Below, in pieces: positions 11,537 through 20,283 of a DNA stretch of 64,000 nt; the stretch's first letter is position 1, and the number at the start of each line of letters is the position of its first letter. The DNA is from Rathayibacter sp. VKM Ac-2857. Lineage in GTDB: Bacteria; Actinomycetota; Actinomycetes; Actinomycetales; Microbacteriaceae. The DNA is taken from the NCBI RefSeq assembly GCF_013205025.1, contig NZ_JABMLE010000002.1, positions 909,775-973,774 on the forward strand. Reading direction: 5' to 3'. The position numbers were made by a program, and so were the translations under genes. The notes under the pieces are model-generated. The model had not been told where the DNA came from. It was given only the letters and a program-made list of their open reading frames with translations, and ran no database searches.

Positions 11537-12499
11537 TCAGCCGGCGGCGAGGTCCTCTCCGCTCAGGCGGCGCCGGTACTCGCTCGGCGACAGGCCCGTC
11601 TCCGTCGCGATGGCCCGCCGCAGCCGCTCGGGCGAGGAGAAGCCGGAGCGCCGGGCGATGTCGCTCAGCGGAAGGGCGGCCGAGTCCGGGGTACCGACGA
11701 GGCGCAGCGCGTTCTCGGTGCGGACATCGGAGATCAGCCTGCGGAGGGTCGAGCCGCGCTCGTCCGCCACGGCGCGCTGCAGCGTGCGCAGGCTGACCCG
11801 GCAGCGCCGCGCCACCGTGCTCGGGTCGAGCGTGGGGTCGCTGAAGTCGGCCTGGATGACCTGCAGGGCGGCCTCCACCATGTCGTGCAGTCCGAGGCGC
11901 TCGCGCGAGCCCTCCTCCCGCTCCGAGCCGAGCAGCCGCGCGAGGCGCAGGACGGTGCCCTCGAGGTACTCGGCCTGCACCGCGTTCTCCGGGTCGAGCT
12001 CGGCCAGGAACGCGCGCAGCATCGTGCGCGCGGTGGCCGTGGTCGAGGTGGCGGGGATCAGCCGGACCGGATCCGCGCGACGGCGCTCCGAGACGCCGTT
12101 GTCGGCGCAGAGCACGAGGAGGCGGACCGGGCGGGCGGAGCGGACGACGACCGGGTCCTCCGTGGAGAGCGCGAGCCCGCCGTCGTCGACCTCGAGCAGG
12201 TCGGCCGACGCGTCGACGGCGAGCGAGCCCTCCATCGGCAGCACGAAGACGGAGGAGCCGTCGACCGCGCTCGTCCCGGGCCAGCGGACGGCGAACGGCG
12301 TCGAGACGACGTGCAGCACGCGGACGCGCTCGGTCGCAGCGATGACGAGGTCCATCCGGAATCCTGTCGCCGTCGGGACCGACACGTCGACGGTGCGGCG
12401 GAGCGCGGCGACGCCCTCCGCGCCGCGGAGCCGGATGGCGCGGGCGCCGGCGCTGAGCGGGATGCAGAGCGGATTGCGGTGAGAGGGGCGAGGGATCAC
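11537..12499 (-). CDS. AraC family transcriptional regulator
   Basis: A 320-residue regulator with an N-terminal cupin-like sensing part (about 1-200, resembling AraC-binding-like domains) and a C-terminal double helix-turn-helix (about 220-315). VARRCRVSLRTLQRAV and LPLSDIARRSGFSSPERLRRAI are the two HTH units. Start: GTG at 12499 has GGAG 8 nt upstream, while the longer frame to 12676 runs into the cls 3' end. A near-perfect 12-bp inverted repeat sits just upstream, a candidate autoregulatory site. Inducer unknown. Confidence 0.88.
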   Translation of the reverse strand: MIPRPSHRNPLCIPLSAGARAIRLRGAEGVAALRRTVDVSVPTATGFRMDLVIAATERVRVLHVVSTPFAVRWPGTSAVDGSSVFVLPMEGSLAVDASADLLEVDDGGLALSTEDPVVVRSARPVRLLVLCADNGVSERRRADPVRLIPATSTTATARTMLRAFLAELDPENAVQAEYLEGTVLRLARLLGSEREEGSRERLGLHDMVEAALQVIQADFSDPTLDPSTVARRCRVSLRTLQRAVADERGSTLRRLISDVRTENALRLVGTPDSAALPLSDIARRSGFSSPERLRRAIATETGLSPSEYRRRLSGEDLAAG

Positions 12500-12514
12500 G
12501 GTGGCGACTCCGTT

Positions 12515-12550
12515 CGAAGGTGAGCGAACGTCGACGAGCGCTCGCCTTCG
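12515..12550 (-). promoter_or_regulatory. Inverted repeat upstream of the AraC regulator gene
   Basis: CGAAGGTGAGCG (12515-12526) faces CGCTCGCCTTCG (12539-12550), 11 of 12 positions pairing, 12-nt spacer. It lies 16 nt upstream of the GTG and downstream of a -10-like TACGCT, so it would be in the 5' leader. It may be a regulator-binding site or an mRNA hairpin. Confidence 0.4.
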
Positions 12551-12606
12551 GAGCGTAACAAAACCTGAGGGACTCTCGCCATCCCTGAGCGAAGCTCGAG
12601 GAGTCG

Positions 12607-14082
12607 CTATTGGAGGGCCGAGGTGAGCCGCGCCAGATTGTCGAGGATGGTCGAACGCAACGGCTGCTGCCGCCACTCACGCAGCGTCAGCTCCCGGGAG
12701 TGCTCCCGGTAGTCCTGCTGCACCTCGCGGAGGTCCTCGACGAAGTCGGAGCCGCGCACCATCAGCGACACCTCGAGGTTGAGTGTGAACGAGCGCATGT
12801 CCATGTTGCTCGAGCCGATCACGGCCACGTCGTCGTCGATGGTGAAGTGCTTCGCGTGCAGGATCGTGGGCTTGCGGTACATCCAGATCCGCACGCCCGC
12901 CGTGAGGAGCGTCTCGTAGTAGGAGCGCTGCGCGTGGTAGACGACCGCCTGATCGCCGATCTCGGAGACGAAGAGCTCGACGTGCACCCCGCGCCGGGTC
13001 GCGGTCGTGATCGCGTAGAGCATCGCCTCGTCGGGGACGAAGTACGGGCTGGTGATGATGATCGACTTCTGCGCCGAGTAGAGCAGCGCGAGGAAGAGCC
13101 GGAGGTTGTTCTCACCGTCGAAGCCCGGCCCGCTCGGCACCACCTGGCAGTCGATGGTGTCCCGCGACTGCAGTGCCTCCATCGGCGCCGACTCGCGCAG
13201 GAGCAGCTCGTCGGTCTCGCTGTACCAGTCGGTGATGAAGATGGCGTTGATGCCCTGCACCACCGGCCCCTCGAGGCGCACCATCAGGTCGTGCCAGTGC
13301 AGACCGCGGCGGATGTTGCCGCGCTTGTTGTAGCTCGAGTCGACGACGTTCTGCGAGCCCATGAAGGCGGCGTTGCCGTCCACGATCAGCAGCTTGCGGT
13401 GGTTGCGCAGGTCCGGCCGCTGGTACTGGCCGAGCCACGGGCGCACGGGGAGCATGTAGGACCAGTGCGCGCCGGCCCGCTCCAGCGCGCGGAGGCGGCG
13501 GTGCGTGCCGGTGTAGTAGCCGGGGACGCGGATCGAGGCGATGTGGTCCAGCAGGATGCGCACGGTCACCCCGCGCGCGACCGCGCGGTCGAGCGCGTCG
13601 AAGAACGGGGCCGTCGTCGCGTCGGCGGCGAGGATGTAGAACTCGCAGTGCACGTAGCTGCGGGCGCGGTCGATCTCGTCCGCCATCGCCCGGATCGTCT
13701 GCTCGTAGCCGCCCTGCAGGCGGGCGTCGTTGCCGCCGACCAGCGGCATCGCACCGAGATTGCGGTTGAGCGTGACGACCGACTCGAGCCAGAGCGGCCA
13801 CGGGTGGTTGCGGGCGACCCGGTCGATGCCCTCCGTCGACTCGAGGATGAAGCGGTTGATCTCCTCCTGCTTGCGCCGGCGCTTGCGCGGCAGCCGGTAG
13901 CTCCCGATGAAGAGGAAGAGCAGGATGCCCACGTAGGGGATCAGGAAGATCGCCATCAGCCAGGCGAGGCCGGTGGTCGGGCGGCGGTTGCGCGGGACCA
14001 CGATGACGGCGATCACGCGGACGACGAGCTCCACGACGATGGCGCCGACCGCGAGGATCAGCGACCAGTCGGGGGTGCTCAC
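12607..14082 (-). CDS. cls: Cardiolipin synthase
   Basis: A 491-residue phospholipase-D-family enzyme. Two N-terminal membrane helices (about 8-25 and 38-60) are followed by two HKD catalytic motifs: HRKLLIVDG, then GSQN, in the first half and HAKHFTIDD, then GSSNMD, near 400. This is the bacterial ClsA-type layout and length. It condenses phosphatidylglycerol to cardiolipin at the cytoplasmic membrane. The start is 7 nt after the stop of the small membrane protein upstream, so the two are probably cotranscribed. Confidence 0.93.
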   Translation of the reverse strand: MSTPDWSLILAVGAIVVELVVRVIAVIVVPRNRRPTTGLAWLMAIFLIPYVGILLFLFIGSYRLPRKRRRKQEEINRFILESTEGIDRVARNHPWPLWLESVVTLNRNLGAMPLVGGNDARLQGGYEQTIRAMADEIDRARSYVHCEFYILAADATTAPFFDALDRAVARGVTVRILLDHIASIRVPGYYTGTHRRLRALERAGAHWSYMLPVRPWLGQYQRPDLRNHRKLLIVDGNAAFMGSQNVVDSSYNKRGNIRRGLHWHDLMVRLEGPVVQGINAIFITDWYSETDELLLRESAPMEALQSRDTIDCQVVPSGPGFDGENNLRLFLALLYSAQKSIIITSPYFVPDEAMLYAITTATRRGVHVELFVSEIGDQAVVYHAQRSYYETLLTAGVRIWMYRKPTILHAKHFTIDDDVAVIGSSNMDMRSFTLNLEVSLMVRGSDFVEDLREVQQDYREHSRELTLREWRQQPLRSTILDNLARLTSALQ

Positions 14083-14089
14083 GCGGGCT

Positions 14090-14272
14090 CTACGCGGCGT
14101 CGCGCGGGGGCAGACCGCGGCGGGCCCGCTCCTGCGCCTCGATGCGGTCGTAGGCGCGGCGCTCGTTGCGGTCCGAGCGGATCAGCGCGCGCATGATGAA
14201 CCAGAAGAGGAGGCCGATGGTGACGGTCGGCACGAGTGCCCACAGTCCTTGATTCCACAGCTCCCAGTCCAT
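14090..14272 (-). CDS. Small single-helix membrane protein preceding cls
   Basis: A 60-residue protein with one membrane helix (about 12-30, LVPTVTIGLLFWFIMRALI) and a strongly charged cytoplasmic tail (SDRNERRAYDRIEAQERARR). The -10-like TAGGAT (14280-14285) sits 7 nt before the ATG, so the transcript is probably leaderless and this codon is the true start. The tight spacing to cls suggests a shared transcript and perhaps a role in phospholipid metabolism, but the function is unknown. Confidence 0.75.
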   Translation of the reverse strand: MDWELWNQGLWALVPTVTIGLLFWFIMRALIRSDRNERRAYDRIEAQERARRGLPPRDAA

Positions 14273-14366
14273 GGGGGCGATCCTACCCGGGTCGGCCGGG
14301 AGCGGGCCCGGAGCGGCCGCTCAGCGCACGGTGCTCGTCAGCGGGTCGCTCGGCGGCCGGTTCGGC

Positions 14367-15365
14367 TCAGCTGCTCTCGATCGAGCGATTGAGGGCCGAC
14401 GCGTCGGCGTTCAGCCCCTCGAGCTCGGAGCGCAGGCCGTCGTAGACCGCGACGTCGGTGTCGATCGCGGCGCGGGTGGCGTCGATCGCCTCGCCCCGCG
14501 CGAGCAGGTCGGCCCGCTCGGCGTCGAAGGCGGCGTCGGAGGCGAAGTCACCGCTGTCCGCCCGGGCGTTGAAGGAGTCGATCTCGGCGTTCAGCGCGTC
14601 GTACTCGGCGTTGTTGGCGTCGATGCGCGCCGTCAGGTCGGCGTACATCGCGTCGATGCGCGCGACCAGCTCGGTGATCCGGTTCTCGAGATCGGTGAAG
14701 ACCGCCTCGTACTGGGCGTTCAGGCCGACCACGATCGAGCGGTCGGCGAAGTACTCGGCGTAGTGCGCCTCCAGCGGGGGCGGCAGGTCGGCGACCTCGG
14801 TGCCGAGGATCGAGTGCAGCTCGTTGACGCGCTCCCCCAGCCCGCCGGTGCGGTAGAGCTCCAGGCGCTCGGCGATCGGGCCGTCCTGCGGCAGCGCGGC
14901 GTAGGCCGCCTCCAGCTGGGCGCCGACGTCGGCCTGCTCGGCGGCGTCCATCCGGACCCACGCGGCGTGCAGCATCTCGTGGGCGGCGGTGACGTCGCGG
15001 ATCCCGTCGAGGTCGGGGTTCTCGACGTCGGAGATGTAGATGTCGCTGCCGGTGTAGCAGCCGAGCACGATCTCGTCGGAGGCGCCGTAGCCGCAGAGTG
15101 CGTTGAAGCCGGTCGTCGGCTCCACCGAGGGGTTCGAGGCGTAGTAGAGCGCGCGACCGCGGGTGGACATCGCGGTGCGGTCCGCGAAGCCGGTGATCGT
15201 GGCGTCGGGGGTGAACGACTGCGCGGCCCGCTGGTCGGCCAGCGCCCGGCCGAGATCCGCCGAGTCGACGAGCACCGAGGTCGCGACCGCCGTGCCCACG
15301 CCGAACTGCGCGAGCGTGAGCACTCCCGCGACGACCGTCGCGACGATGCTGGATGCCCTGACCAC
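14367..15365 (-). CDS. Exported protein with HEMLH motif and coiled coil, unknown function
   Basis: A 332-residue protein with an N-terminal signal or anchor (about 7-28). A domain with two close Cys (ALCGYGA, VLGCYTG) leads to TAAHEMLHAAW near 150, the HExxH form of zinc metalloproteases. The C-terminal third is a long coiled coil (DLENRITELVARIDAMYADL onward). The protease reading is inference because no third ligand is identified. The -10-like TAGGTT (15373-15378) is 7 nt before the GTG and overlaps the lysS stop, so it has its own leaderless promoter. Confidence 0.75.
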   Translation of the reverse strand: MVRASSIVATVVAGVLTLAQFGVGTAVATSVLVDSADLGRALADQRAAQSFTPDATITGFADRTAMSTRGRALYYASNPSVEPTTGFNALCGYGASDEIVLGCYTGSDIYISDVENPDLDGIRDVTAAHEMLHAAWVRMDAAEQADVGAQLEAAYAALPQDGPIAERLELYRTGGLGERVNELHSILGTEVADLPPPLEAHYAEYFADRSIVVGLNAQYEAVFTDLENRITELVARIDAMYADLTARIDANNAEYDALNAEIDSFNARADSGDFASDAAFDAERADLLARGEAIDATRAAIDTDVAVYDGLRSELEGLNADASALNRSIESS

Positions 15366-15375
15366 GCCCTCGAAC

Positions 15376-16902
15376 CTACTTGACCAGCGGGAAGAGGATG
15401 GTCTCGCGGATCCCGAGCCCGGTGACGGCCATCAGCAGCCGGTCGATGCCCATGCCCATGCCGCCGGTCGGGGGCATGCCGTGCTCCAGCGCGCGGAGGA
15501 AGTCCTCGTCGAGGCGCATCGCCTCGTCGTCGCCCGCCGCGGCCTGGAGGGCCTGCTCGACGAAGCGCTCGCGCTGCACGACCGGGTCGACCAGCTCGGA
15601 GTAGCCGGTGGCGAGCTCGAAGCCGCGGACGTAGAGGTCCCACTTCTCGACGACGCCCGGGATGCTGCGGTGCGCGCGCACCAGCGGCGAGGTGTCGACG
15701 GGGAAGTCCATCACGAAGGTGGGACGGACGAGGCCGCCCTTGACGAAGTGTTCCCAGAGCTCCTCGACGTACTTGCCGTGGGTGGGCACGTGCACCTCGA
15801 CGCCCTCGCGCGCAGCGAGGGTCTCGAGCTCGACCAGCGGGGTCGCCGGGGTGATCGCGATGCCCGCGGCCAGCGAGAGGCTCTCGTACATCGAGATGCG
15901 GTCCCACTCGCCGCCGAGGTCGTACTCGGTGCCGTCGGCCCAGGTGACCACGTGCGAGCCGGCGACGGCGAGCGCCGCGTTCTGGATCAGCTCCTGGGTG
16001 AGGTCGGCGATGCTCGAGTAGTCGCCGTAGGCCTGGTACGCCTCGAGCATCGCGAACTCGGGCGAGTGCGTCGAGTCGGCGCCCTCGTTGCGGAAGTTGC
16101 GGTTGATCTCGAAGACGCGGTCGATGCCGCCGACGACGGCGCGCTTGAGGTAGAGCTCGGGCGCGATGCGGAGGTAGAGCTCGGTGTCGAAGGCGTTCGA
16201 GTGCGTGGCGAAGGGGCGGGCGGAGGCGCCGCCGTGCATCACCTGGAGCATCGGGGTCTCGACCTCGAGGAAGCCGTGGTCGACGAAGGTCCTCCGGAGC
16301 GACGCGTTCACGGTGGAGCGCGCGATGACGGTCTCGCGGGCCTGCGGGCGCACGATCAGGTCGAGGTAGCGCTGGCGCATCCGGGTCTCGTCACCGAGCT
16401 CGTTGTGGAGGTTCGGCAGCGGGAGGATCGCCTTGGCCGCGATGCTCCACTCCGACACCCAGACGCTCAGCTCGCCGCGCTTGCTGGAGAGCACCTCGCC
16501 GGCGACGAAGAGGTGGTCGCCCAGGTCGACGAGCTCCTTCCAGCTCGCCAGCGACTCCTCGCCGACGTCGCCGAGCGAGACCATCGCCTGGATGCGCGAG
16601 CCGTCGCCGGCCTGCAGCGTCGCGAAGCAGAGCTTGCCGGTGTTGCGCTGGAAGACGACGCGGCCGGCGAGGCCGACCTGCTCGCCGGTCTTGACGTCGG
16701 GCTCGATGCCCTCGTGGCGCGCGCGGACGGCCGCGATGGTGTCGGTGACCGCGACGGAGACCGGGTAGGCGCCGCCGCCGAGGTCGTCGCCGGCCAGCTC
16801 GATCAGGCGCTCGCGCTTGGCCAGGCGGACGGCCTTCTGCTCGGAGGCCTCCTCGGCGGAGAGCTCGGACGGGGGCACGGGGGCGCCGGGGGTGTCGACC
16901 AT
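15376..16902 (-). CDS. lysS: Lysyl-tRNA synthetase, class II
   Basis: A 508-residue class II synthetase of normal length. It has an N-terminal OB-fold anticodon-binding domain (about 70-180) and a catalytic domain with motif 2 [21 protein letters not shown] and the motif 3 arginine segment [15 protein letters not shown] near the C-terminus. It charges tRNA-Lys in the cytoplasm. It follows panC (41-nt gap) in the same direction, the order usual in Microbacteriaceae. The ATG at 16902 is followed by an acidic leader ([13 protein letters not shown]). Confidence 0.97.
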   Translation of the reverse strand: MVDTPGAPVPPSELSAEEASEQKAVRLAKRERLIELAGDDLGGGAYPVSVAVTDTIAAVRARHEGIEPDVKTGEQVGLAGRVVFQRNTGKLCFATLQAGDGSRIQAMVSLGDVGEESLASWKELVDLGDHLFVAGEVLSSKRGELSVWVSEWSIAAKAILPLPNLHNELGDETRMRQRYLDLIVRPQARETVIARSTVNASLRRTFVDHGFLEVETPMLQVMHGGASARPFATHSNAFDTELYLRIAPELYLKRAVVGGIDRVFEINRNFRNEGADSTHSPEFAMLEAYQAYGDYSSIADLTQELIQNAALAVAGSHVVTWADGTEYDLGGEWDRISMYESLSLAAGIAITPATPLVELETLAAREGVEVHVPTHGKYVEELWEHFVKGGLVRPTFVMDFPVDTSPLVRAHRSIPGVVEKWDLYVRGFELATGYSELVDPVVQRERFVEQALQAAAGDDEAMRLDEDFLRALEHGMPPTGGMGMGIDRLLMAVTGLGIRETILFPLVK

Positions 16903-16943
16903 GTCAGAACGCGGGTGCTTTCGGTTGGAGGCGGCGGGCGCGA

Positions 16944-17792
16944 TCAGGCGAGCAGGATCGGGCCGTTGTCGAGGAGCCGGGTGGAGCCGACGACCGCGGC
17001 GACGAGCACGAGGGCCGGGCCGCGGTGGTCGTCGTCGACCGGCAGGAGCGTCGCCGGGTTCGCGACGACGAGGTAGTCCAGCTTAACCAGCGGCTCGCCC
17101 ATCGAGGCGGACTGCGCGGCGGCGATCACGGCGTCGATCCCGCGGTCGGCGGCGGAGGCGGCGGCCTCGAGCAGGAGCGGGATCGTCCGGGCGGCGCGGC
17201 GCTCGCGGGCGTCGAGGTAGCGGTTGCGACTGGAGAGCGCGAGGCCGTCAGCCTCGCGGACGGTGTCCACGCCCTCGATCGCGACGGGCAGATCGAGATC
17301 GCGGACCATCCGGCGGACGAGGAAGAGCTGCTGCGCGTCCTTCTGCCCGAACATCGCGACGTCCGGCTGGACGATGTGCAGGAGCTTCGAGACGACGGTC
17401 AGCATGCCGTCGAAGTGGCCGGGGCGCGAGCGGCCCTCGTAGAGCGAGCCGACCTTCCCGGCGACGACGCGGGTGGAGGAGGGGCCGTCCGGGTACATCT
17501 CGGCGACGCTCGGCGCGAAGACGTGGGCGACGCCGCGCTCCTCGAGCAGGGCGACGTCGGCCGCGAGGTCGCGCGGGTAGCGGTCGAGGTCCTCGTTCGG
17601 GCCGAACTGCAGCGGATTCACGAAGATCGAGACGACGACGACGTCCGCGATCTCCCGCGCCCGGTCGACCAGCGCGAGGTGCCCGTCGTGCAGCGCGCCC
17701 ATGGTCGGCACGAGGGCGATCCGCGCCCCGGAGCGCCGCGCCTCCTGCAGGGTCCCGCGGAGCTCGCCGATGCGTTCGATGGTGCTGATCAC
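16944..17792 (-). CDS. panC: Pantothenate synthetase
   Basis: A 282-residue ATP-dependent pantoate-beta-alanine ligase, the last step of pantothenate synthesis. Hallmarks are [36 protein letters not shown], the SVAEMYPDG loop and [14 protein letters not shown]. The GTG start at 17792 lies 6 nt after -10-like TAGGGT (17799-17804), i.e. a leaderless promoter. That may explain how panC-lysS survive separation from the upstream folate operon by the MFS gene and repeats. No panB or panD lies in this window. Confidence 0.95.
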   Translation of the reverse strand: MISTIERIGELRGTLQEARRSGARIALVPTMGALHDGHLALVDRAREIADVVVVSIFVNPLQFGPNEDLDRYPRDLAADVALLEERGVAHVFAPSVAEMYPDGPSSTRVVAGKVGSLYEGRSRPGHFDGMLTVVSKLLHIVQPDVAMFGQKDAQQLFLVRRMVRDLDLPVAIEGVDTVREADGLALSSRNRYLDARERRAARTIPLLLEAAASAADRGIDAVIAAAQSASMGEPLVKLDYLVVANPATLLPVDDDHRGPALVLVAAVVGSTRLLDNGPILLA

Positions 17793-17913
17793 CCGAGAAC
17801 CCTACCGGCGGGGGCTGCGGGGACAGCGGCGGGGGTCACGCCCTCCGCGCCACGGCCGCACTGAAGCCGGGTCCACGAATAACGTGAGTCTTCTTCATCG
17901 AAGAGGGGGTGGC

Positions 17914-19119
17914 ATGCAAGCACGCGACGGTCGAGGCTCGACGCTCGGCCCCGGACTGGGTGCGCTCGCGCTCGCGCAGGTCGCCGCCTCGACCGCCACC
18001 GGTACGGTACTGACGATCGCGAGCATCACGGCACTCACTCTGTCCGGATCCGAGCAGATCGCCGGACTCGTGCAGACGTCGACGGTCGTCGGCGCGAGCG
18101 CGCTGACGCTGCCGATCGCCCGGCTCGCCTCGACCAGGGGGAGGAGGACGGCCCTGGCGGTCGGCTACGGCGTGGCGATGCTCGGCGCCGCCCTAGCGGC
18201 CGCCGCGGTACTCAGCGGTCTGCCGGCACTCCTTCTCGGCGCGGCGATGCTGCTCGGCGGCGGCACGGTCGCGGGATTGGCGGCCCGGTTCAGCGCTGCC
18301 GAGCTCTCGCCCGGCAACGCAGCGCTCGCGATCTCACTCGTGCTCTGGGCCTCGACAGCGGGATCGATCGTCGGACCGATCCTCGCGGGAGCAGTCGCGA
18401 CCTCCAGTGCAGAGGCGTTCCTGCTGGTCGCAGCGCTCTACGGCGTCTCCGCGGTGTGCGTGCTCGTCGGGCTTCCCCGTTCCCCCGCCCGATCGACGGT
18501 CGCGCCCGACAGCCGACTGCGCTTCGGGGATGTCGTCGCGGTCCTGAGGAGGTGTCCTCGCGCGCTGATCGGACTGGTGGTCTCCGTCTCGGTGCACGCG
18601 ACGATGATCGCGCTGATGACCCTGGCTCCCGTACAGCTGCACGCGAAGGGAGAGCCGACCGCGATCATCGGGTTGCTCGTGAGCGGACACCTCGCCGGCA
18701 TGTACGCGCTGAGTCCGCTGGTCGGTCTCCTGGTGCGACGCGCCGATGCACCACGCTGCGCGGCAGTCGGCCTGGGCCTCTCCATCGCCGCGGCCGCACT
18801 GCTCGGGGTCGGCGTCACTGGCGGGACTCCGCTCTTCGCCGTCGGTCTCACCCTGCTGGGCGTCGCGTGGTCGATCGGAATGATCGCGGGCTCGACGCTC
18901 GTGACCGAGTCACTGAGCCGCCGCGATCGGACAGCGACGCAAGGGGCCACCGATCTGGCGATCAACCTCGGTGGCGGGGCGGCGAGCATCGTCGCCGGCG
19001 CGGTGGTCGCCGCCGCGGGATACGCGCCCCTCGCATGGTGCTTCGCGGGGCTCGGCCTTCTCTGCATGGCGATGCTGATGACTCTCGTCGCTCGATGCCC
19101 GCTCCACGGCGCTCCCTGA
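17914..19119 (+). CDS. MFS transporter (multidrug/drug-efflux type)
   Basis: A 401-residue, 12-helix major facilitator. The loop after helix 2 reads RLASTRGRRTALAVGYG, the usual MFS motif A position. ATG at 17914 has GAGGGGGTG just upstream; the open frame to 17701 overlaps panC antisense and is rejected. It is the only plus-strand gene in a 13-kb minus-strand stretch, sits between DUF2520 and panC where relatives have contiguous genes, and is bordered by a composite repeat, so it is probably a later insertion. Substrate unknown. Confidence 0.87.
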   Translation: MQARDGRGSTLGPGLGALALAQVAASTATGTVLTIASITALTLSGSEQIAGLVQTSTVVGASALTLPIARLASTRGRRTALAVGYGVAMLGAALAAAAVLSGLPALLLGAAMLLGGGTVAGLAARFSAAELSPGNAALAISLVLWASTAGSIVGPILAGAVATSSAEAFLLVAALYGVSAVCVLVGLPRSPARSTVAPDSRLRFGDVVAVLRRCPRALIGLVVSVSVHATMIALMTLAPVQLHAKGEPTAIIGLLVSGHLAGMYALSPLVGLLVRRADAPRCAAVGLGLSIAAAALLGVGVTGGTPLFAVGLTLLGVAWSIGMIAGSTLVTESLSRRDRTATQGATDLAINLGGGAASIVAGAVVAAAGYAPLAWCFAGLGLLCMAMLMTLVARCPLHGAP

Positions 19120-19148
19120 GCGCCGGTCCGCGAGACGGCAACCCGCTT

Positions 19149-19575
19149 CTGGTCGAGCAGCCCGCGCAGCGGGCGTATCGAGATCGACCAGCCTCAGAAC
19201 ACGAGTCCGCAGACACGCACTGCTGATGACGGTGGGTCTCCTAGGAAAGATCACCCAATACGTATGGGAGAACCATGCTGATCGAGTAGCCCGCGCAGCG
19301 GGCATATCGAGATCCACCACCGTCAGAACGCGAGTCCGCAGACCCGCCCTGCTGGTGGTGGCGGGTCTCGATACGCCCCTGCGGGGCTACTCGACCAACA
19401 TGACGCGGCGCAGCCGCGTCCTTTCCCACACCACCGAGACGCGAAGCGGCTTCGCCGCTCGATACGCGCCTGCGGCGCTACTCGACCAGCATGGGCGCGC
19501 CTGCGGCGCTACTTGACCAGCATGGGGTGCCTGCGGCGCTACTCGACCAGCATGGGCGCGCCTCCGGCGCTCCTC
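19149..19575. repeat. Composite REP-like cluster 1 (large modular copy)
   Basis: Fills the gap between the convergent MFS and DUF2520 genes. In order: a REP unit (19149-19182, CTGGTCGAGCAGCCCGCG...), a linker, a non-REP module with CTCCTAGGAAAGATCACC and TACGTA (19232-19278), a second REP, the linker CCGCAGACCCGCCCTGCTGG, a forward REP, a module with GAGACGCGAAGCGGCTTC, and then three tandem 30-31 bp half-units (19469-19560). The order matches the inverted copy at 56435-56750. Confidence 0.85.
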
Positions 19576-19590
19576 GGCGGGCGGGCGGCG

Positions 19591-20283
19591 TCAGCCGGCC
19601 GCGCGGCGGAGGGCGTCGTCGACGGAGGAGCGGACGAGGCTGGAGAGGAAGAAGCCGGGCTTGTCGACGCCGATGCCGGCGAGGAGGCCGGCGGCCTGCT
19701 CGACGATGGCGGTCGAGAAGGTGGTCGCGGTCGAGACGGCCTCGGCGTAGGCGGGGCGGTCCGCCTCCGCGACGGTGACCGGCTCGCCGCCCATCTCGAC
19801 GACGAGGGCCTGCGCGATCGGCAGCACCGGGCCGGGGGCGGTCACGGCGAAGTAGGTCTCGGCGAGGCGGGCCAGGTCGAGGCTGGTGCCGGTGAACGTC
19901 ATCGCCGGGTGCACGGCGAGCGGGATGACTCCCGAGGCCAGGGCGGGGGCCAGCACGCCGAAGCCGTGCTCGGCCGCGGTGTGCAGCACGAGCTGGCCGG
20001 GCTGCCAGGCGCCGGTGGCGGCGAGTCCGGCGACGAGCGCGGCGATCTCGCCGCCCGGGACCGCGATGATCACCAGCTCGCTCCGCTCGACGAGGTCGGG
20101 GATCGCGAGCACCGGGGCGCCGGGCAGCAGCGCGTCCACCCGCTCCCGTCCGGCCTCGCTCGTCGTGGCCACGCCGATCACGGCGTGCCCGGCGTTGGCG
20201 AGCGCGGCGCCGAGCACCGGGCCGACGGGGCCGGCCCCGATGATCCCGACGCCGAGGCGTCCGTCGCGGCGGGCGTCAGGCAT
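19591..20283 (-). CDS. Rossmann-like / DUF2520 domain protein
   Basis: A 230-residue protein with an N-terminal NAD(P)-binding Rossmann fold (GVGIIGAGPVGPVLGAALANAG, 11-32) and a C-terminal helical DUF2520 domain (about 125-230; HPAMTFTG is characteristic). It resembles ketopantoate or 6-phosphogluconate-type dehydrogenases. In relatives it lies next to panC, and a role in pantothenate synthesis has been proposed for the family, but this is not shown here. The ATG overlaps the end of the PH-domain gene by 8 nt, so translation is probably coupled. Last gene of the ftsH-fol operon. Confidence 0.87.
   Translation of the reverse strand: MPDARRDGRLGVGIIGAGPVGPVLGAALANAGHAVIGVATTSEAGRERVDALLPGAPVLAIPDLVERSELVIIAVPGGEIAALVAGLAATGAWQPGQLVLHTAAEHGFGVLAPALASGVIPLAVHPAMTFTGTSLDLARLAETYFAVTAPGPVLPIAQALVVEMGGEPVTVAEADRPAYAEAVSTATTFSTAIVEQAAGLLAGIGVDKPGFFLSSLVRSSVDDALRRAAG

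Noticed and set aside
19149-19575. Repeat cluster as an insertion sequence
   Set aside because: No transposase frame and no terminal inverted repeats bounding a coding region; only short palindromes and modules.
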